Origin: CAZNPL01 sp964574815 | Lineage (GTDB): Bacteria; Planctomycetota; Phycisphaerae; UBA1845 | Assembly: GCA_964574815.1 (NCBI GenBank) | Contig: CAZNPL010000019.1 | Span: 1 to 64,000 of the forward strand | Length of the DNA stretch: 64,000 nt | Reading direction: 5' to 3' | Shown here: positions 47,450-58,200 of the stretch, piece after piece | Layout of the letters: each line of letters begins with the position of its first letter | How positions within the stretch are numbered: position 1 is the stretch's first letter | Position numbers and translations under genes: made by a program | The notes under the pieces: generated by a model | Told to the model about the DNA's origin: nothing | What the model saw: the letters and a program-made list of their open reading frames with translations, nothing else | Database searches by the model: none

Positions 47450-47511
47450 CGCCTCGAGCGACTTCGTGCCGGCCGGGCAGTGCCTGGACCGGCAAAATCA
47501 TGAACGCATGG

Positions 47512-47552
47512 GCCTCGCTCATTCCGCTCAAGCGGATCGAGCGAGGCTTTTT
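47512..47552 (+). terminator. Rho-independent terminator, copy 2
   Basis: GCCTCGCTC (47512-47520) and GAGCGAGGC (47539-47547) pair perfectly, with an inner TCCGCT/AGCGGA helix, followed by TTTTTG. It lies 62 bases after the stop codon of prepilin copy 2. Confidence 0.88.
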
Positions 47553-47949
47553 GTATGAGCCGTTCCAGAGGCACGCTCGCTGAGCTATTGCCATGCGGGC
47601 CCCCTGTATTTTTGCAATTCTTGATTCATAACACCGTGACTGCGCATCTCGGTTTTACCGGGCACCGAGGGCGGCTTCTGTCAGCCATTTTCAAGTGTTC
47701 GCAGCCGCAGCTTGCAAACCGCACAACCGACCCGCCAATTGAGAACGTATAACCGAATCATTATGCATTTCGGTGCAGCTCGCACCTAAGATTCTTATGG
47801 GGCGGCCGTGCTCTGCTCCGGGACAACATATCCCCGCGGCACATGCAGTAACGAAGGGCCCGCCGCTCGGTAATACGGGATCACAACGGTGACGCTCGTG
47901 ACGCGCCGTTCCTGGGTCCCGCCAGATATTCGAAGGTTTTTGTCGTGAT
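47553..47949. other. Intergenic region before prepilin copy 3
   Basis: About 400 bases without a supported gene. An AT-rich patch near 47741-47770 (AACGTATAACCGAATCATTATG) is split here as a possible promoter area; it shares CCGAAT with the upstream motif of copies 1 and 4. A 65-codon open frame at 47555-47752 has no recognisable features. Confidence 0.45.
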
Positions 47950-48021
47950 GCGCGGGTTCACGGGCGCACGTGTCCCGCCCGCGCAGGTAAATCATTCATC
48001 ATAGTTTTGGAGGTCTGAATC
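47950..48021 (+). promoter_or_regulatory. Structured 5' leader, prepilin copy 3
   Basis: Outer arms GCGCGGG (47950-47956) and CCCGCGC (47978-47984) pair perfectly. Inner arms CGGG (47961-47964) and CCCG (47974-47977) pair, with a four-base bulge TTCA on the 5' side. AGGTAA then ATCATTCATCATAGT follow, then GGAGG and the ATG. Confidence 0.75.
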
Positions 48022-49092
48022 ATGTGCAGCATCAAAAGTCGGAGGCGGCCCGGCCGCCAGGGATCGAGGGGGCATCCGGCCTTTACGCTCATCGAGCTGC
48101 TGGTCGTCGTGTCCATTATCGCTTTGCTCATCAGCATCCTTCTTCCTTCGCTGAAGAAGGCGCGTGAGCAGGCCAAACGTGTGGTTTGCAACTCAAACCT
48201 GAAGGGCATCGCGACCGCCGGCAATACCTACGCGGCCGGCGACCGAAACGAAATGTCCTTCCCGGTTCACCCCCTGATGGGGCAGCTTCCCGGCGCGTTG
48301 GGGTCGTATGAATGGGGCGGCAAGTCCGGCAAGGGCGAACCGCAACAGGGCCGTCAGGCGGTCACGTCAAAATGGGGCACCATGATGGGTCGCGGGCCGG
48401 CGACGCGCGGCCTGAACCCGGTCATCTACAAGGGCGGGTTCACCGATTACCAGCGCGATCCGGGTCCGAACCAGATCAACTGGAAGAACGACATGGAGCT
48501 CGATCTGCCGATCTTCAAGTGTCCTTCGGACCGCGGTTACACGGGGCACCATTACGCCGCGTGGCAGGAGTCGCGCCTGTCGTCGTTTGACCACTACGGC
48601 AACAGCTACTCCGCGAACGCATCGTGGATCGGCGTCCCCGGCGGCGACTGCAGGCTCAAGAGCAACTCGGCATTCCTTAAGCCGATCTCGCGCGTGCCGA
48701 ACCCCGCGAACACGGTGTACTTTATTGAGAACGCCGGTCGGTTCGGGTGGCGGAAGAACTACGGCGAGGACGGCTGTGACTCGCTGTCCGGTAATCTGGG
48801 CGCCGACGTGGACTCCATCATCAAGGGCTGGCACGGCCGGCCGTGGACGTTCGAGGTCAGCTTCGTCGACGGCCACGCCGCCACGATTGTCATGGAAGGA
48901 CACCAGCAGCCGCAGCCGCGGCTCGCCACGTACCCGGACTGCGCCGCCGAGGATCCGGAACAGTGCTACAACCGCTGGCACTGCGTGATCATCCGCGGGC
49001 CGGGCTGGCAGATCGACACCCTGCCGGCACCGCCGGTCCAGACGAATATGCCCTGCGGCGAAAGCGGCGGCGTCGTGAATCCGGTTCGATGA
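48022..49092 (+). CDS. Prepilin-type protein, tandem copy 3
   Basis: 356 residues. The leader peptide differs from copies 1 and 2 (CSIKSRRRPGRQGSRGHPA), but the helix FTLIELLVVVSIIALLISIL is identical. The body differs at more positions (GQLPGALGSY, TSKWGTMMG, WIGVPGGDCRLKSN, WRKNYGEDGCDSLSG), while the FKCPSDRGYTGHHY and GWHGRPWTFEVSFVDGH blocks are unchanged. The same peptidase should process it. Confidence 0.92.
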   Translation: MCSIKSRRRPGRQGSRGHPAFTLIELLVVVSIIALLISILLPSLKKAREQAKRVVCNSNLKGIATAGNTYAAGDRNEMSFPVHPLMGQLPGALGSYEWGGKSGKGEPQQGRQAVTSKWGTMMGRGPATRGLNPVIYKGGFTDYQRDPGPNQINWKNDMELDLPIFKCPSDRGYTGHHYAAWQESRLSSFDHYGNSYSANASWIGVPGGDCRLKSNSAFLKPISRVPNPANTVYFIENAGRFGWRKNYGEDGCDSLSGNLGADVDSIIKGWHGRPWTFEVSFVDGHAATIVMEGHQQPQPRLATYPDCAAEDPEQCYNRWHCVIIRGPGWQIDTLPAPPVQTNMPCGESGGVVNPVR

Positions 49093-49152
49093 TCGACCCG
49101 GGACGCACGTCGGCAGGCCAATGCGCCGGCCGGCGGACGTAAACGAATACAG

Positions 49153-49190
49153 GCCTCGCCCACCCGCCACGGCGGGTGGGCGAGGCTTCT
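49153..49190 (+). terminator. Rho-independent-like terminator, copy 3
   Basis: GCCTCGCCCACCCGC (49153-49167) and GCGGGTGGGCGAGGC (49172-49186) pair over 15 bases without mismatch, loop CACG, followed by TTCT. This is the strongest stem of the four prepilin terminators, but the T run is short. Confidence 0.8.
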
Positions 49191-49519
49191 CACATTCACC
49201 AGGAGCTGCGGTTTCAAGTTGTATGCCAAGCGAATTCAAGCCCGGCTTTGACCGATCGACACCCCCGCCCCAGGCAGTCGGGTGTTCGCGGCACCCATCC
49301 ATCAATTGCGGAAGTCTGCAGGGCGCCCGCCCGAATTCGTACGTATTCTTAAATTAGACAGAAGTTGACCGCGGCCAGGAACCGTGGTCGGCGGACGCGC
49401 GCATTTCGTACGTCAACACGAAGAGCGACGCGCCAACTGACCGCTCCGGGGCACGCCGGCGTCCCTTCGGGACGTTCTGAGCAAAACCTGGAGCTCACCA
49501 TCATCTATAAGGTTGTTTT
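49191..49519. other. Intergenic region before prepilin copy 4
   Basis: No gene is supported. It contains CCGAATTCGTACGTAT at 49331-49346, about 260 bases before the copy 4 start and matching the copy 1 motif at 15 of 16 bases, followed by TTCTTAAATTA. A short CGTCCCTTCGGGACG hairpin lies near 49461-49475. Confidence 0.5.
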
Positions 49520-49592
49520 GCGCGGGTGTGTCGGGCGCTCGTGCGCCCTCCCGCGCAGGTACATCATTCATCATAGTCTGGAGGTATGAGTC
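49520..49592 (+). promoter_or_regulatory. Structured 5' leader, prepilin copy 4
   Basis: Outer arms GCGCGGG (49520-49526) and CCCGCGC (49550-49556) pair perfectly. Inner arms GGGCGC (49533-49538) and GCGCCC (49543-49548) pair over six bases, loop TCGT. AGGTAC then ATCATTCATCATAGT follow, with GGAGG and the ATG. The ATG at 49586, out of frame, overlaps this region and is not the start. Confidence 0.78.
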
Positions 49593-50663
49593 ATGTGTAC
49601 GGTACTGTGTCGAGGGCGGCCGCGCCGCCCGAACGTAAGGCGGCGTACGGCCTTCACGCTCATCGAGCTGCTGGTCGTGGTCTCCATTATCGCCTTGCTG
49701 ATCAGCCTTCTTCTTCCTTCACTGAAGAAGGCGCGCGAGCAGGCCAAACGAGCCGCCTGCAGCGCCAACCTGAAGGGCATCGCGACCGCCGGGCAGACCT
49801 ACGCGGCCGGCGACAAGAGCGAGATGTCCTTCCCCACGCATCCGCTCATGGGACAGGCGTGCGGAGCGATGGGCGAGTACGAGTGGGGCGGCAAGTCCGG
49901 AAAGGGCGAGCCGGAACAGGGCCGCAGCCCCGTCACGTCCAAGTGGGGGACGATGATGGGGCGGGGGCCGGCGACGCGCCGCCTGAACCCGGTCATCTAC
50001 AAGGGCGGTTTCACTGATTACCAGCGCGATCCGGGTCCGAACCAGATCAACTGGAAGAACGACATGGCGCTGGATGTGCCGATCTTCAAGTGCCCGTCCG
50101 ACCGCGGCTACACCGGGCATCACTACGCGGCATGGCTGAACTCGCGGCTTTCCTCGTACGATCACTACGGGAACAGCTACTCGGCGAGCACGTTGTGGGT
50201 CGGTGTCCCCGGCGCCGACTGCAAACTGGAGAGCAACTCGGCATTCCTGAAACCGATCTCACGCGTGCCCAATCCCGCAAACACGATTTACTTTATTGAA
50301 AACTGCGGGCGATTCGGCTACCGCATGAACTACGGCATCGACGGATGCGAATCGCTGTCAGGCGAGACGCCCCACGATGTCGACACCGTCATCAAAGGCT
50401 GGCACGGACGTCCCTGGACGTTCGAGGCCGCCTTCGTGGACGGGCATGCGGCCTCGATCGTGATGGAAGGTCACCAGCATCCCCAGCCGCGGCAGCCCAA
50501 ATACCCAGATTGCCGCAGCAGCGATATCGGCGACTGCCACGATCACTGGCACTGCGTCATCATCCGCGGGCCGGGCTGGCAGATCGATACGTTGCCTGCA
50601 CCGCCGGTGCCAACGCCGTTCGCGTGTACGGGGAACTGTGTCGTCGTGAACCCGGTTCAATAG
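49593..50663 (+). CDS. Prepilin-type protein, tandem copy 4
   Basis: 356 residues, the most diverged of the four. The leader is CTVLCRGRPRRPNVRRRTA, and the helix changes one residue (ISLLLP for ISILLP). Differences include CSANLKGIATAGQTYAAGDK, GQACGAMGEYEW, STLWVGVPGADCKLESN, GIDGCESLSGETPHDVDTV and the end TPFACTGNCVVVNPVQ. The conserved blocks PSDRGYTGHHYAAW and GWHGRPWTFEAAFVDGHAA remain. It may supply a minor or alternative subunit of the same fibre. It converges with fusA. Confidence 0.92.
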   Translation: MCTVLCRGRPRRPNVRRRTAFTLIELLVVVSIIALLISLLLPSLKKAREQAKRAACSANLKGIATAGQTYAAGDKSEMSFPTHPLMGQACGAMGEYEWGGKSGKGEPEQGRSPVTSKWGTMMGRGPATRRLNPVIYKGGFTDYQRDPGPNQINWKNDMALDVPIFKCPSDRGYTGHHYAAWLNSRLSSYDHYGNSYSASTLWVGVPGADCKLESNSAFLKPISRVPNPANTIYFIENCGRFGYRMNYGIDGCESLSGETPHDVDTVIKGWHGRPWTFEAAFVDGHAASIVMEGHQHPQPRQPKYPDCRSSDIGDCHDHWHCVIIRGPGWQIDTLPAPPVPTPFACTGNCVVVNPVQ

Positions 50664-50706
50664 GAATGGACGCCGGCCTGTGATCGGCCTGCGGCTTGAG
50701 AAACGA

Positions 50707-50740
50707 GCCCCGCTCGCCCGTCTGAACGGGAGAGCGGGGC
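50707..50740. terminator. Terminator between prepilin copy 4 and fusA
   Basis: GCCCCGCTC (50707-50715) and GAGCGGGGC (50732-50740) pair perfectly with an inner CCCGT/ACGGG helix and loop CTGA. It lies between convergent genes and may act on both, though T runs are weak on each side. Confidence 0.7.
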
Positions 50741-50766
50741 TTGCCACTTGCCTGCCGGCGAACGCG

Positions 50767-52860
<2,094 letters not shown>

Positions 52861-53230
52861 AACGCTTCAGCCAATGTTGCTCTGTGCGAAACCCGCTTAT
52901 CGTCCCGCTTGTTTTCAGTACACTTTCCCAGTGGCCGACGCTCGGGCCGTCTCTCGCCCGGCCACCGTCCTGTCCTCGACGTACCGCCACGCCCCCTCGA
53001 ATCTCAAATCGCGGGCGCGTGCGTCGATCCCGGTTCTTGTCAGGGTTTATGGTCGACCGGCGAGCCAAGCGGCGCTGACGCTCCACGCCAGCCGGTCGTC
53101 TCCCGGAGGGATTCAATGGTTTCCCTGCGGAGATACTACCGAAACCAACGGACGAAATCCACCGCGGAGACGTGAAAAATGCGCTAAATCCTCGGTGCTG
53201 CCGCGATGAATCAACTGACGGCGGATGGAC
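52861..53230. other. Intergenic region upstream of fusA
   Basis: 370 bases between the fusA start and the end of the epimerase gene. I see no tRNA-like fold, long repeat or credible gene. The fusA promoter should lie here on the minus strand. The CCGGCGAGCC/GGCTGGCG-like inverted bits near 53060-53095 are short and imperfect. Confidence 0.5.
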
Positions 53231-54220
53231 TCATACCCGATATCGCTCCGGGGTAAACCAGTGCGGGTTCTCACGCACGAATGCGATGGTCCGGTCCAGC
53301 CCCTCGTCAAGGTCAACCGTCGGCGACCAGCCGAGCAACTCCCGGGCCAGGGTGTTGTCGCAGAGCAGCTCGCAGACCTCGCTGCGGCAAGGCCTTCGAC
53401 GGTCATTCTCGGTCGTGACCTGCGCGCCGCCCGTTTTGCGGCAGATGCGGGCGGCCAGGTCACCTATCGAGATGGAACGGCCGCTGCCTATGTTGATAGT
53501 ACGCCCGATAGCCTGATCGCAAAGGGCGGCCCGGACGAAACCCTCCGCCGTGTCGGTCACGAAGGTGAAATCGCGCTTCGGCGAGGCGTCACCAATCCGG
53601 ACCGGATCGATGCCGGCCACGCTCTGGGCGACGATCGTCGGGATGACGGCCCGATCCGACTGGCGCGGCCCGAAGACATTGAAGGGGCGTACGGTGGTGA
53701 CAGGCAAGTCGAAACTGCGGCCGAAGCTCTCGACGAGCTTGTCCGCGCCGATTTTCGCCGCAGCGTAGGGGGACTGACCGACGAGCGGGTGCAACTCGTC
53801 GATCGGAAGACGCTGAGCGGAACCGTAGACCTCGGAAGTCGAGGTGTGAATGACGCGCTCCACGCCACAGCTTCGCGCGGCCTGAAGAACGTTCAACGTA
53901 CCCTGGATGTTCGTCCTGATGTATGACTCGGGGGCGATATAGGAGTACGGGATGCCGATCAACGCGGCCAGGTGAAAAACCACCGAGACGCCCTCCGTCA
54001 CTTGCATGACGGAATCCCGATCGCAAACGTCGCCCCAGACCAGGTCGATCCGATCGCGGATGGCCCGATCAACACACGCCAGATTCCCCACATCGGGCCG
54101 GCTCTTGTAGTTGGCCAGCACGCGTACGCGACATCCTTCGGTGACGAGTCGCTCGACCAGATGCGAGCCGATGAATCCCGTGCCACCGGTCACCAAAACG
54201 GACGTTCCGGGTAGTTCCAT
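53231..54220 (-). CDS. NAD-dependent sugar-nucleotide epimerase/dehydratase
   Basis: 329 residues from the ATG at 54220. VLVTGGTGFIGSHLVERLV is the Rossmann glycine motif. STSEVYGSA supplies the catalytic Ser/Thr, SPYAAAKIGADKL the Tyr-xxx-Lys pair, and RPFNVFGPRQ the substrate loop. It belongs to the extended SDR group of GDP-mannose 4,6-dehydratases and UDP-glucose 4-epimerases; the exact substrate is not fixed by these motifs. It starts 26 bases after the nucleotidyltransferase gene, so the two probably make and modify one nucleotide sugar for surface polysaccharide. Confidence 0.88.
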   Translation of the reverse strand: MELPGTSVLVTGGTGFIGSHLVERLVTEGCRVRVLANYKSRPDVGNLACVDRAIRDRIDLVWGDVCDRDSVMQVTEGVSVVFHLAALIGIPYSYIAPESYIRTNIQGTLNVLQAARSCGVERVIHTSTSEVYGSAQRLPIDELHPLVGQSPYAAAKIGADKLVESFGRSFDLPVTTVRPFNVFGPRQSDRAVIPTIVAQSVAGIDPVRIGDASPKRDFTFVTDTAEGFVRAALCDQAIGRTINIGSGRSISIGDLAARICRKTGGAQVTTENDRRRPCRSEVCELLCDNTLARELLGWSPTVDLDEGLDRTIAFVRENPHWFTPERYRV

Positions 54221-54246
54221 GGTTGGACCGACTCGTGCCGATCGCC

Positions 54247-54993
54247 TTATGCCACGCCCGCCAGCCCGCCCCCGGCCGGCAGGAAGGCTTGTCGCCGCTC
54301 GGCGAAGGCAACGTTGGCCTCCTCCAGATCCTCGGCATTCCCGATGTCGTACCACTCGCCACGGTGCGGAAACGTCCGCACCGGAACGCCTTTTTCCAGA
54401 AGCCCGAGTACCAGTTCATCCATGCCGAACGGACGATCCGACGGAATATGCCGGAGAATGGAACGGCTCATGGCGTAGATGCCGCTGGAGATCCAGAAGT
54501 TGACGACCGGTTTCTCCTGGAAGCCCGCGATCGTGCCGTCCGCCGCAGCCTCGATCACCCCGTCACCCAGATGCACCGAACGCCGGCACGTGCCGACCGT
54601 CAGAACGCCGCCCGACGCAACGTGATCCTCCAGGAAAAAACGGTAGGCAAAATCGGTCAGCAGATCCCCGTTCATGACAATGAAGTGGTCGGGCAGTCGG
54701 TCAACCACCAGGCGCAACGGCCCGACCGTCCCGAGCGCGCGGTCCTCCTTGCTGTACTCGATGCTGACACCAAAACGGCCCCCGTCACCGAAGTACGAGC
54801 GAAGCAGATGTTCGTGGTGGTTGACTGCGAGTATCAGCCGTTTGAAACGCGCGTTGCGCAGTTGCTGGATAACCACCTCGAGGATCGGGATGTCGCCCAC
54901 CGGAATCAGGGGTTTCGGCAGGACCGACGTGTACGGCTTGAGCCGTTTGCCCTGACCGCCCGCCAGCACCACCACGCAGTCATGGCCGTCCAT
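54247..54993 (-). CDS. Sugar-phosphate nucleotidyltransferase
   Basis: 248 residues. VVLAGGQGKRLKPYTSVLPK then PLIPVGDIPILE is the nucleotide-binding loop with the catalytic lysine, and FIVMNGDLLTDF the metal site. GTVGPLRLV and GEWYDIGNAEDLEEAN fit the RmlA/mannose-1-phosphate guanylyltransferase group. It would form an NDP-sugar from a sugar 1-phosphate. No left-handed beta-helix domain follows. It is the first gene of a two-gene unit with the epimerase. Confidence 0.88.
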   Translation of the reverse strand: MDGHDCVVVLAGGQGKRLKPYTSVLPKPLIPVGDIPILEVVIQQLRNARFKRLILAVNHHEHLLRSYFGDGGRFGVSIEYSKEDRALGTVGPLRLVVDRLPDHFIVMNGDLLTDFAYRFFLEDHVASGGVLTVGTCRRSVHLGDGVIEAAADGTIAGFQEKPVVNFWISSGIYAMSRSILRHIPSDRPFGMDELVLGLLEKGVPVRTFPHRGEWYDIGNAEDLEEANVAFAERRQAFLPAGGGLAGVA

Positions 54994-55241
54994 AACCAGA
55001 ATCCCGTTTCCGCACTCAGCGTCCCGGCCGACCCCGACTGCGGACGCTCACCTCAATAGTCGGTCAAAGGCGAATGCATCTGAAGCTATCGGACCGGACC
55101 CCTTGCGGCCATGTGCCCGGCCGTACGCCATGGGCAATGACTGCCGCGATCGGCGGCGGAGCCCGCCCGTGCATTGATCCGGAGAGCCGGCGACACAGGC
55201 AGGCCTCCAGGCTTAAACAGATCGCTGGACCCGAGCATCAA

Positions 55242-58200
55242 TTATGAGGTGTTCAAATGCCCGTCGATTCTGGACCGCTCTTCGGCGTTGAGGACATCGT
55301 GCGCGCGGTCGATGTCGCGGGCGGCCCTCAATCGCTCCAGAGCCTCCTCGGGTTCGCCGTTAAGCACAAGGGCCTCTGAGAGGTGCATCAACGCCCGTGC
55401 GTGGGTAGCGTGAATGTTGTTGATTTCGGCCAGGGTCGCGGCCATTTTCAGATCGGAAACGGCCTCGGCAATGCGGCCCAGCTTCGTCAGGACCACTCCC
55501 CGCGTATCACGCATGTGGGCATCGTCCTGATGGAGTTGGACCCCACGATCGGCCAGTGTAATGGCGCTTTCCGGATCGTTGAGATCGACGGCGAGAATCC
55601 AGGCCAGGTCGTTGAGCGCCTGATCATGGTCGGGGTCGATATCGAGAATTTGCCGATACGCTGCGCAAGCGCCTTCGAGATCGCCCAGAACGTATGTGAC
55701 CTGTGCAAGCGCGAGGTGCGCATCGACCCGCTCCGGCCGCATCTTCACGACATCCTCGAGGTGCGCCCGCGCCTGTCGTTGCAGATCGAGGTCGTCCGAT
55801 CGAATCAGGAGCGTGGCGCCGACGACGACCGTTTCCATTTCGTCGGGATGCTGGTCGCGCCACTGAGACAGAAGCGGAGGAATGCGGCCGAAAAGCCCTC
55901 CAGCCGCAAGGCATCGAAGCCGCGTGCGAATGATCTCAGGTGCGCCGGGACGCAACTGTTCAGCCTGCTGAATCCAACGTTCATAGGCCTCACGGTCGCC
56001 CTGCCGACAGCAAAGCTCCGCCAGCGCAAGGATCACATCGGACGCGGCGCCGCCGGCGCCGGTTTGCACAAACTCGGACAAGTACTCGATGGCCTGGTCC
56101 GCCTCACCCCGCGTCTCCAACACGGCGGCCCGTTTCAACTGAAGACTCGGATCGCCAGGCGCCAGGACCAGGGCTTCGTTGATCATGTTGAGCGCCGTGT
56201 CGGGATCGCGGCTGACAAACGCCACATCCGCCAGCAGCCCGTACGCATCGGCGCGGCCCGGATCGCGGGCCAGAACCACCTCGGCGATCTCCCGGGCTCG
56301 GGACAAGTCACCTCTGGCTCGCTCCAGTTCGGCCTGGGCCATCAGCAGGTCGGGGTTTCCGGGGTTATAGCCCAGCGCCCGGCGGGCCGCATCGGCGGCC
56401 GCGTCGAGATCGCCCTCCGAAGCTTCCAGCCGGATGAGCACGAGTTGAGTGGTCACGGCGCGGCTGTCCAACTGCACAGCGCGACTCAGCAACCGCCGAG
56501 CCTCACTCACCGCTTCCTGACCGTGGTCGCGCAAAAGCACCCGTGCCCGAACCGTGAGAAGATCGGCGTCATCCGGATTGTTCGCCAGAAGGTCCTCGAG
56601 CATCTCGCGCCCGCTGGCACGGCGCTGCTCATCCTCTTCAGCGAGCAATGCTTTCATCAGCATCCTGCGGGTTGACGCCCGATCCGGATCGACGTCCACC
56701 CCCTTTTTCCAAGCGGCAATCGCATCATCAACGCGATCGCGAGACATGTAAAAGCGGCCCAGCAGTTCGTAGCCCGCTGCCGCATCATCCAGCCCAATGA
56801 GGCGACGGTAGTCATGCTCGGCAAGTTCGAATCGCCCTTGAAGCGCGTGGAACCGCGCGCGAAGTAGAATCGCGGCGAAATCGCCCCGCCTGGCAACCTG
56901 CTCGTCCAGGACGCGCTTCGCCTCCTCGTCCTCGCCCTCCGATCGCAGGATGAGCGCGCGCACCGCGTGCACGACCAGCGCGTCAGGATCGATCTGAGAC
57001 GCCTCGTCCAGAAAGCGGAAAGCCTCAGATGCGTTACGCTGCTCGAGGTACAACAGCCGCGCCAGCAGAATGCGGGCCTCGGCGTTGGCTGGATCCGAAG
57101 CGACCAGCGCCCGGAGCTCTCCGATAGCCGTGGCGAACTCGCCCGTCGCCGTCGCAATATCAACGCGGTGGCCGGTCAACCCGGGCAGATCTGACGGGAG
57201 CCGATCGAGAATCTCCTTGGCCTCGGTTAGACGGTTGTGCCGCTCCAGCAATCTAAGCAGCCGATCCACAACCGCAATGGCGTCCGGGCGCACTTCCAGG
57301 AGTCGGCGATATATCTCTTCAGCTCGGCCCAGGTCATTCAGACGCTCGTACATGCGGCCTAGAATGAGAACCGGCCGGCTCCACTCCGGATCGACTTCAA
57401 TGCAATGCGTCAGGACTTCAACCACATCGTTCTCGCGCGCCCGCCAGCCATCGCCGGCCAGCCAGACTCTCGCCTGATGGAGGCGCCAATGGATGCCGGA
57501 CCGGGCGCCCTCGATGGCCTTCAACTCGTCAACCAGCGGCTGGGCCGCAGCCGGGTCGCGATAGAGCTCGGGCAGCTCCAGGAGGGCAAGTCGAGAGTGA
57601 ATGTCGCTCGGTTCCAGGTCGGCGATCGCCACCAGCTTGGCGATGGCCTTTTCACGTTCTTCGAGTCGCAGATGGAGGCGCGCCCGCGCCATCGCAATAT
57701 CGTGATGTTGCTGTTGTCCGCTGACGGCCTGCTCGGCCGCATCCAGCGTCGCTCGAGCCTCCTCCGGACGACCCGCCGACAGCAGGAACTCCGCAAGCAG
57801 GATCCAGGGGCGCGCCGACTCCCGATGCCGCTCCGCCGCCGCCCGACAAACCTCAATCGCTTCCTCCAACCGTTTCAATCGTTGAAGAAGTTGAGCCAGT
57901 TGGATGGCCGGATCGAGTGAGTCGGAGCACTCCTCGATCGCCATCTCGAGTTCGCTTACGGCGTCTTCAGCACGGCCCTCGTACTCGGCAAGGGCGGCCA
58001 GCAGCATGCGCACGGCGGACGAATCCGGATGGCTGTTGCGAAGCTCGGTCAACTGGGTGTGCAGACGCTCGATGACTTCAGGATGCGAGACGTCGTTGCT
58101 GATGCCGCGAATGGACGACTCGATTCTGAGGAGGTTGGATTCAAACTCGTCGCGCCCCAACGTCCGCGCATGCTGCAGTGCTTCGCCCCACCGCCGTTCC

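Noticed and set aside
47555..47752. Possible 65-residue small protein between prepilin copies 2 and 3
   Set aside because: It starts inside the terminator region, has no ribosome binding site and no recognisable feature.
44547..49592. Prepilin array as a CRISPR or recent assembly duplication
   Set aside because: The repeats are whole genes with many silent differences and unrelated spacers, so they are neither short direct repeats nor an exact duplication.
52861..53230. Possible tRNA or str-operon gene next to fusA
   Set aside because: No cloverleaf, TPsiC box or ribosomal protein frame could be found.
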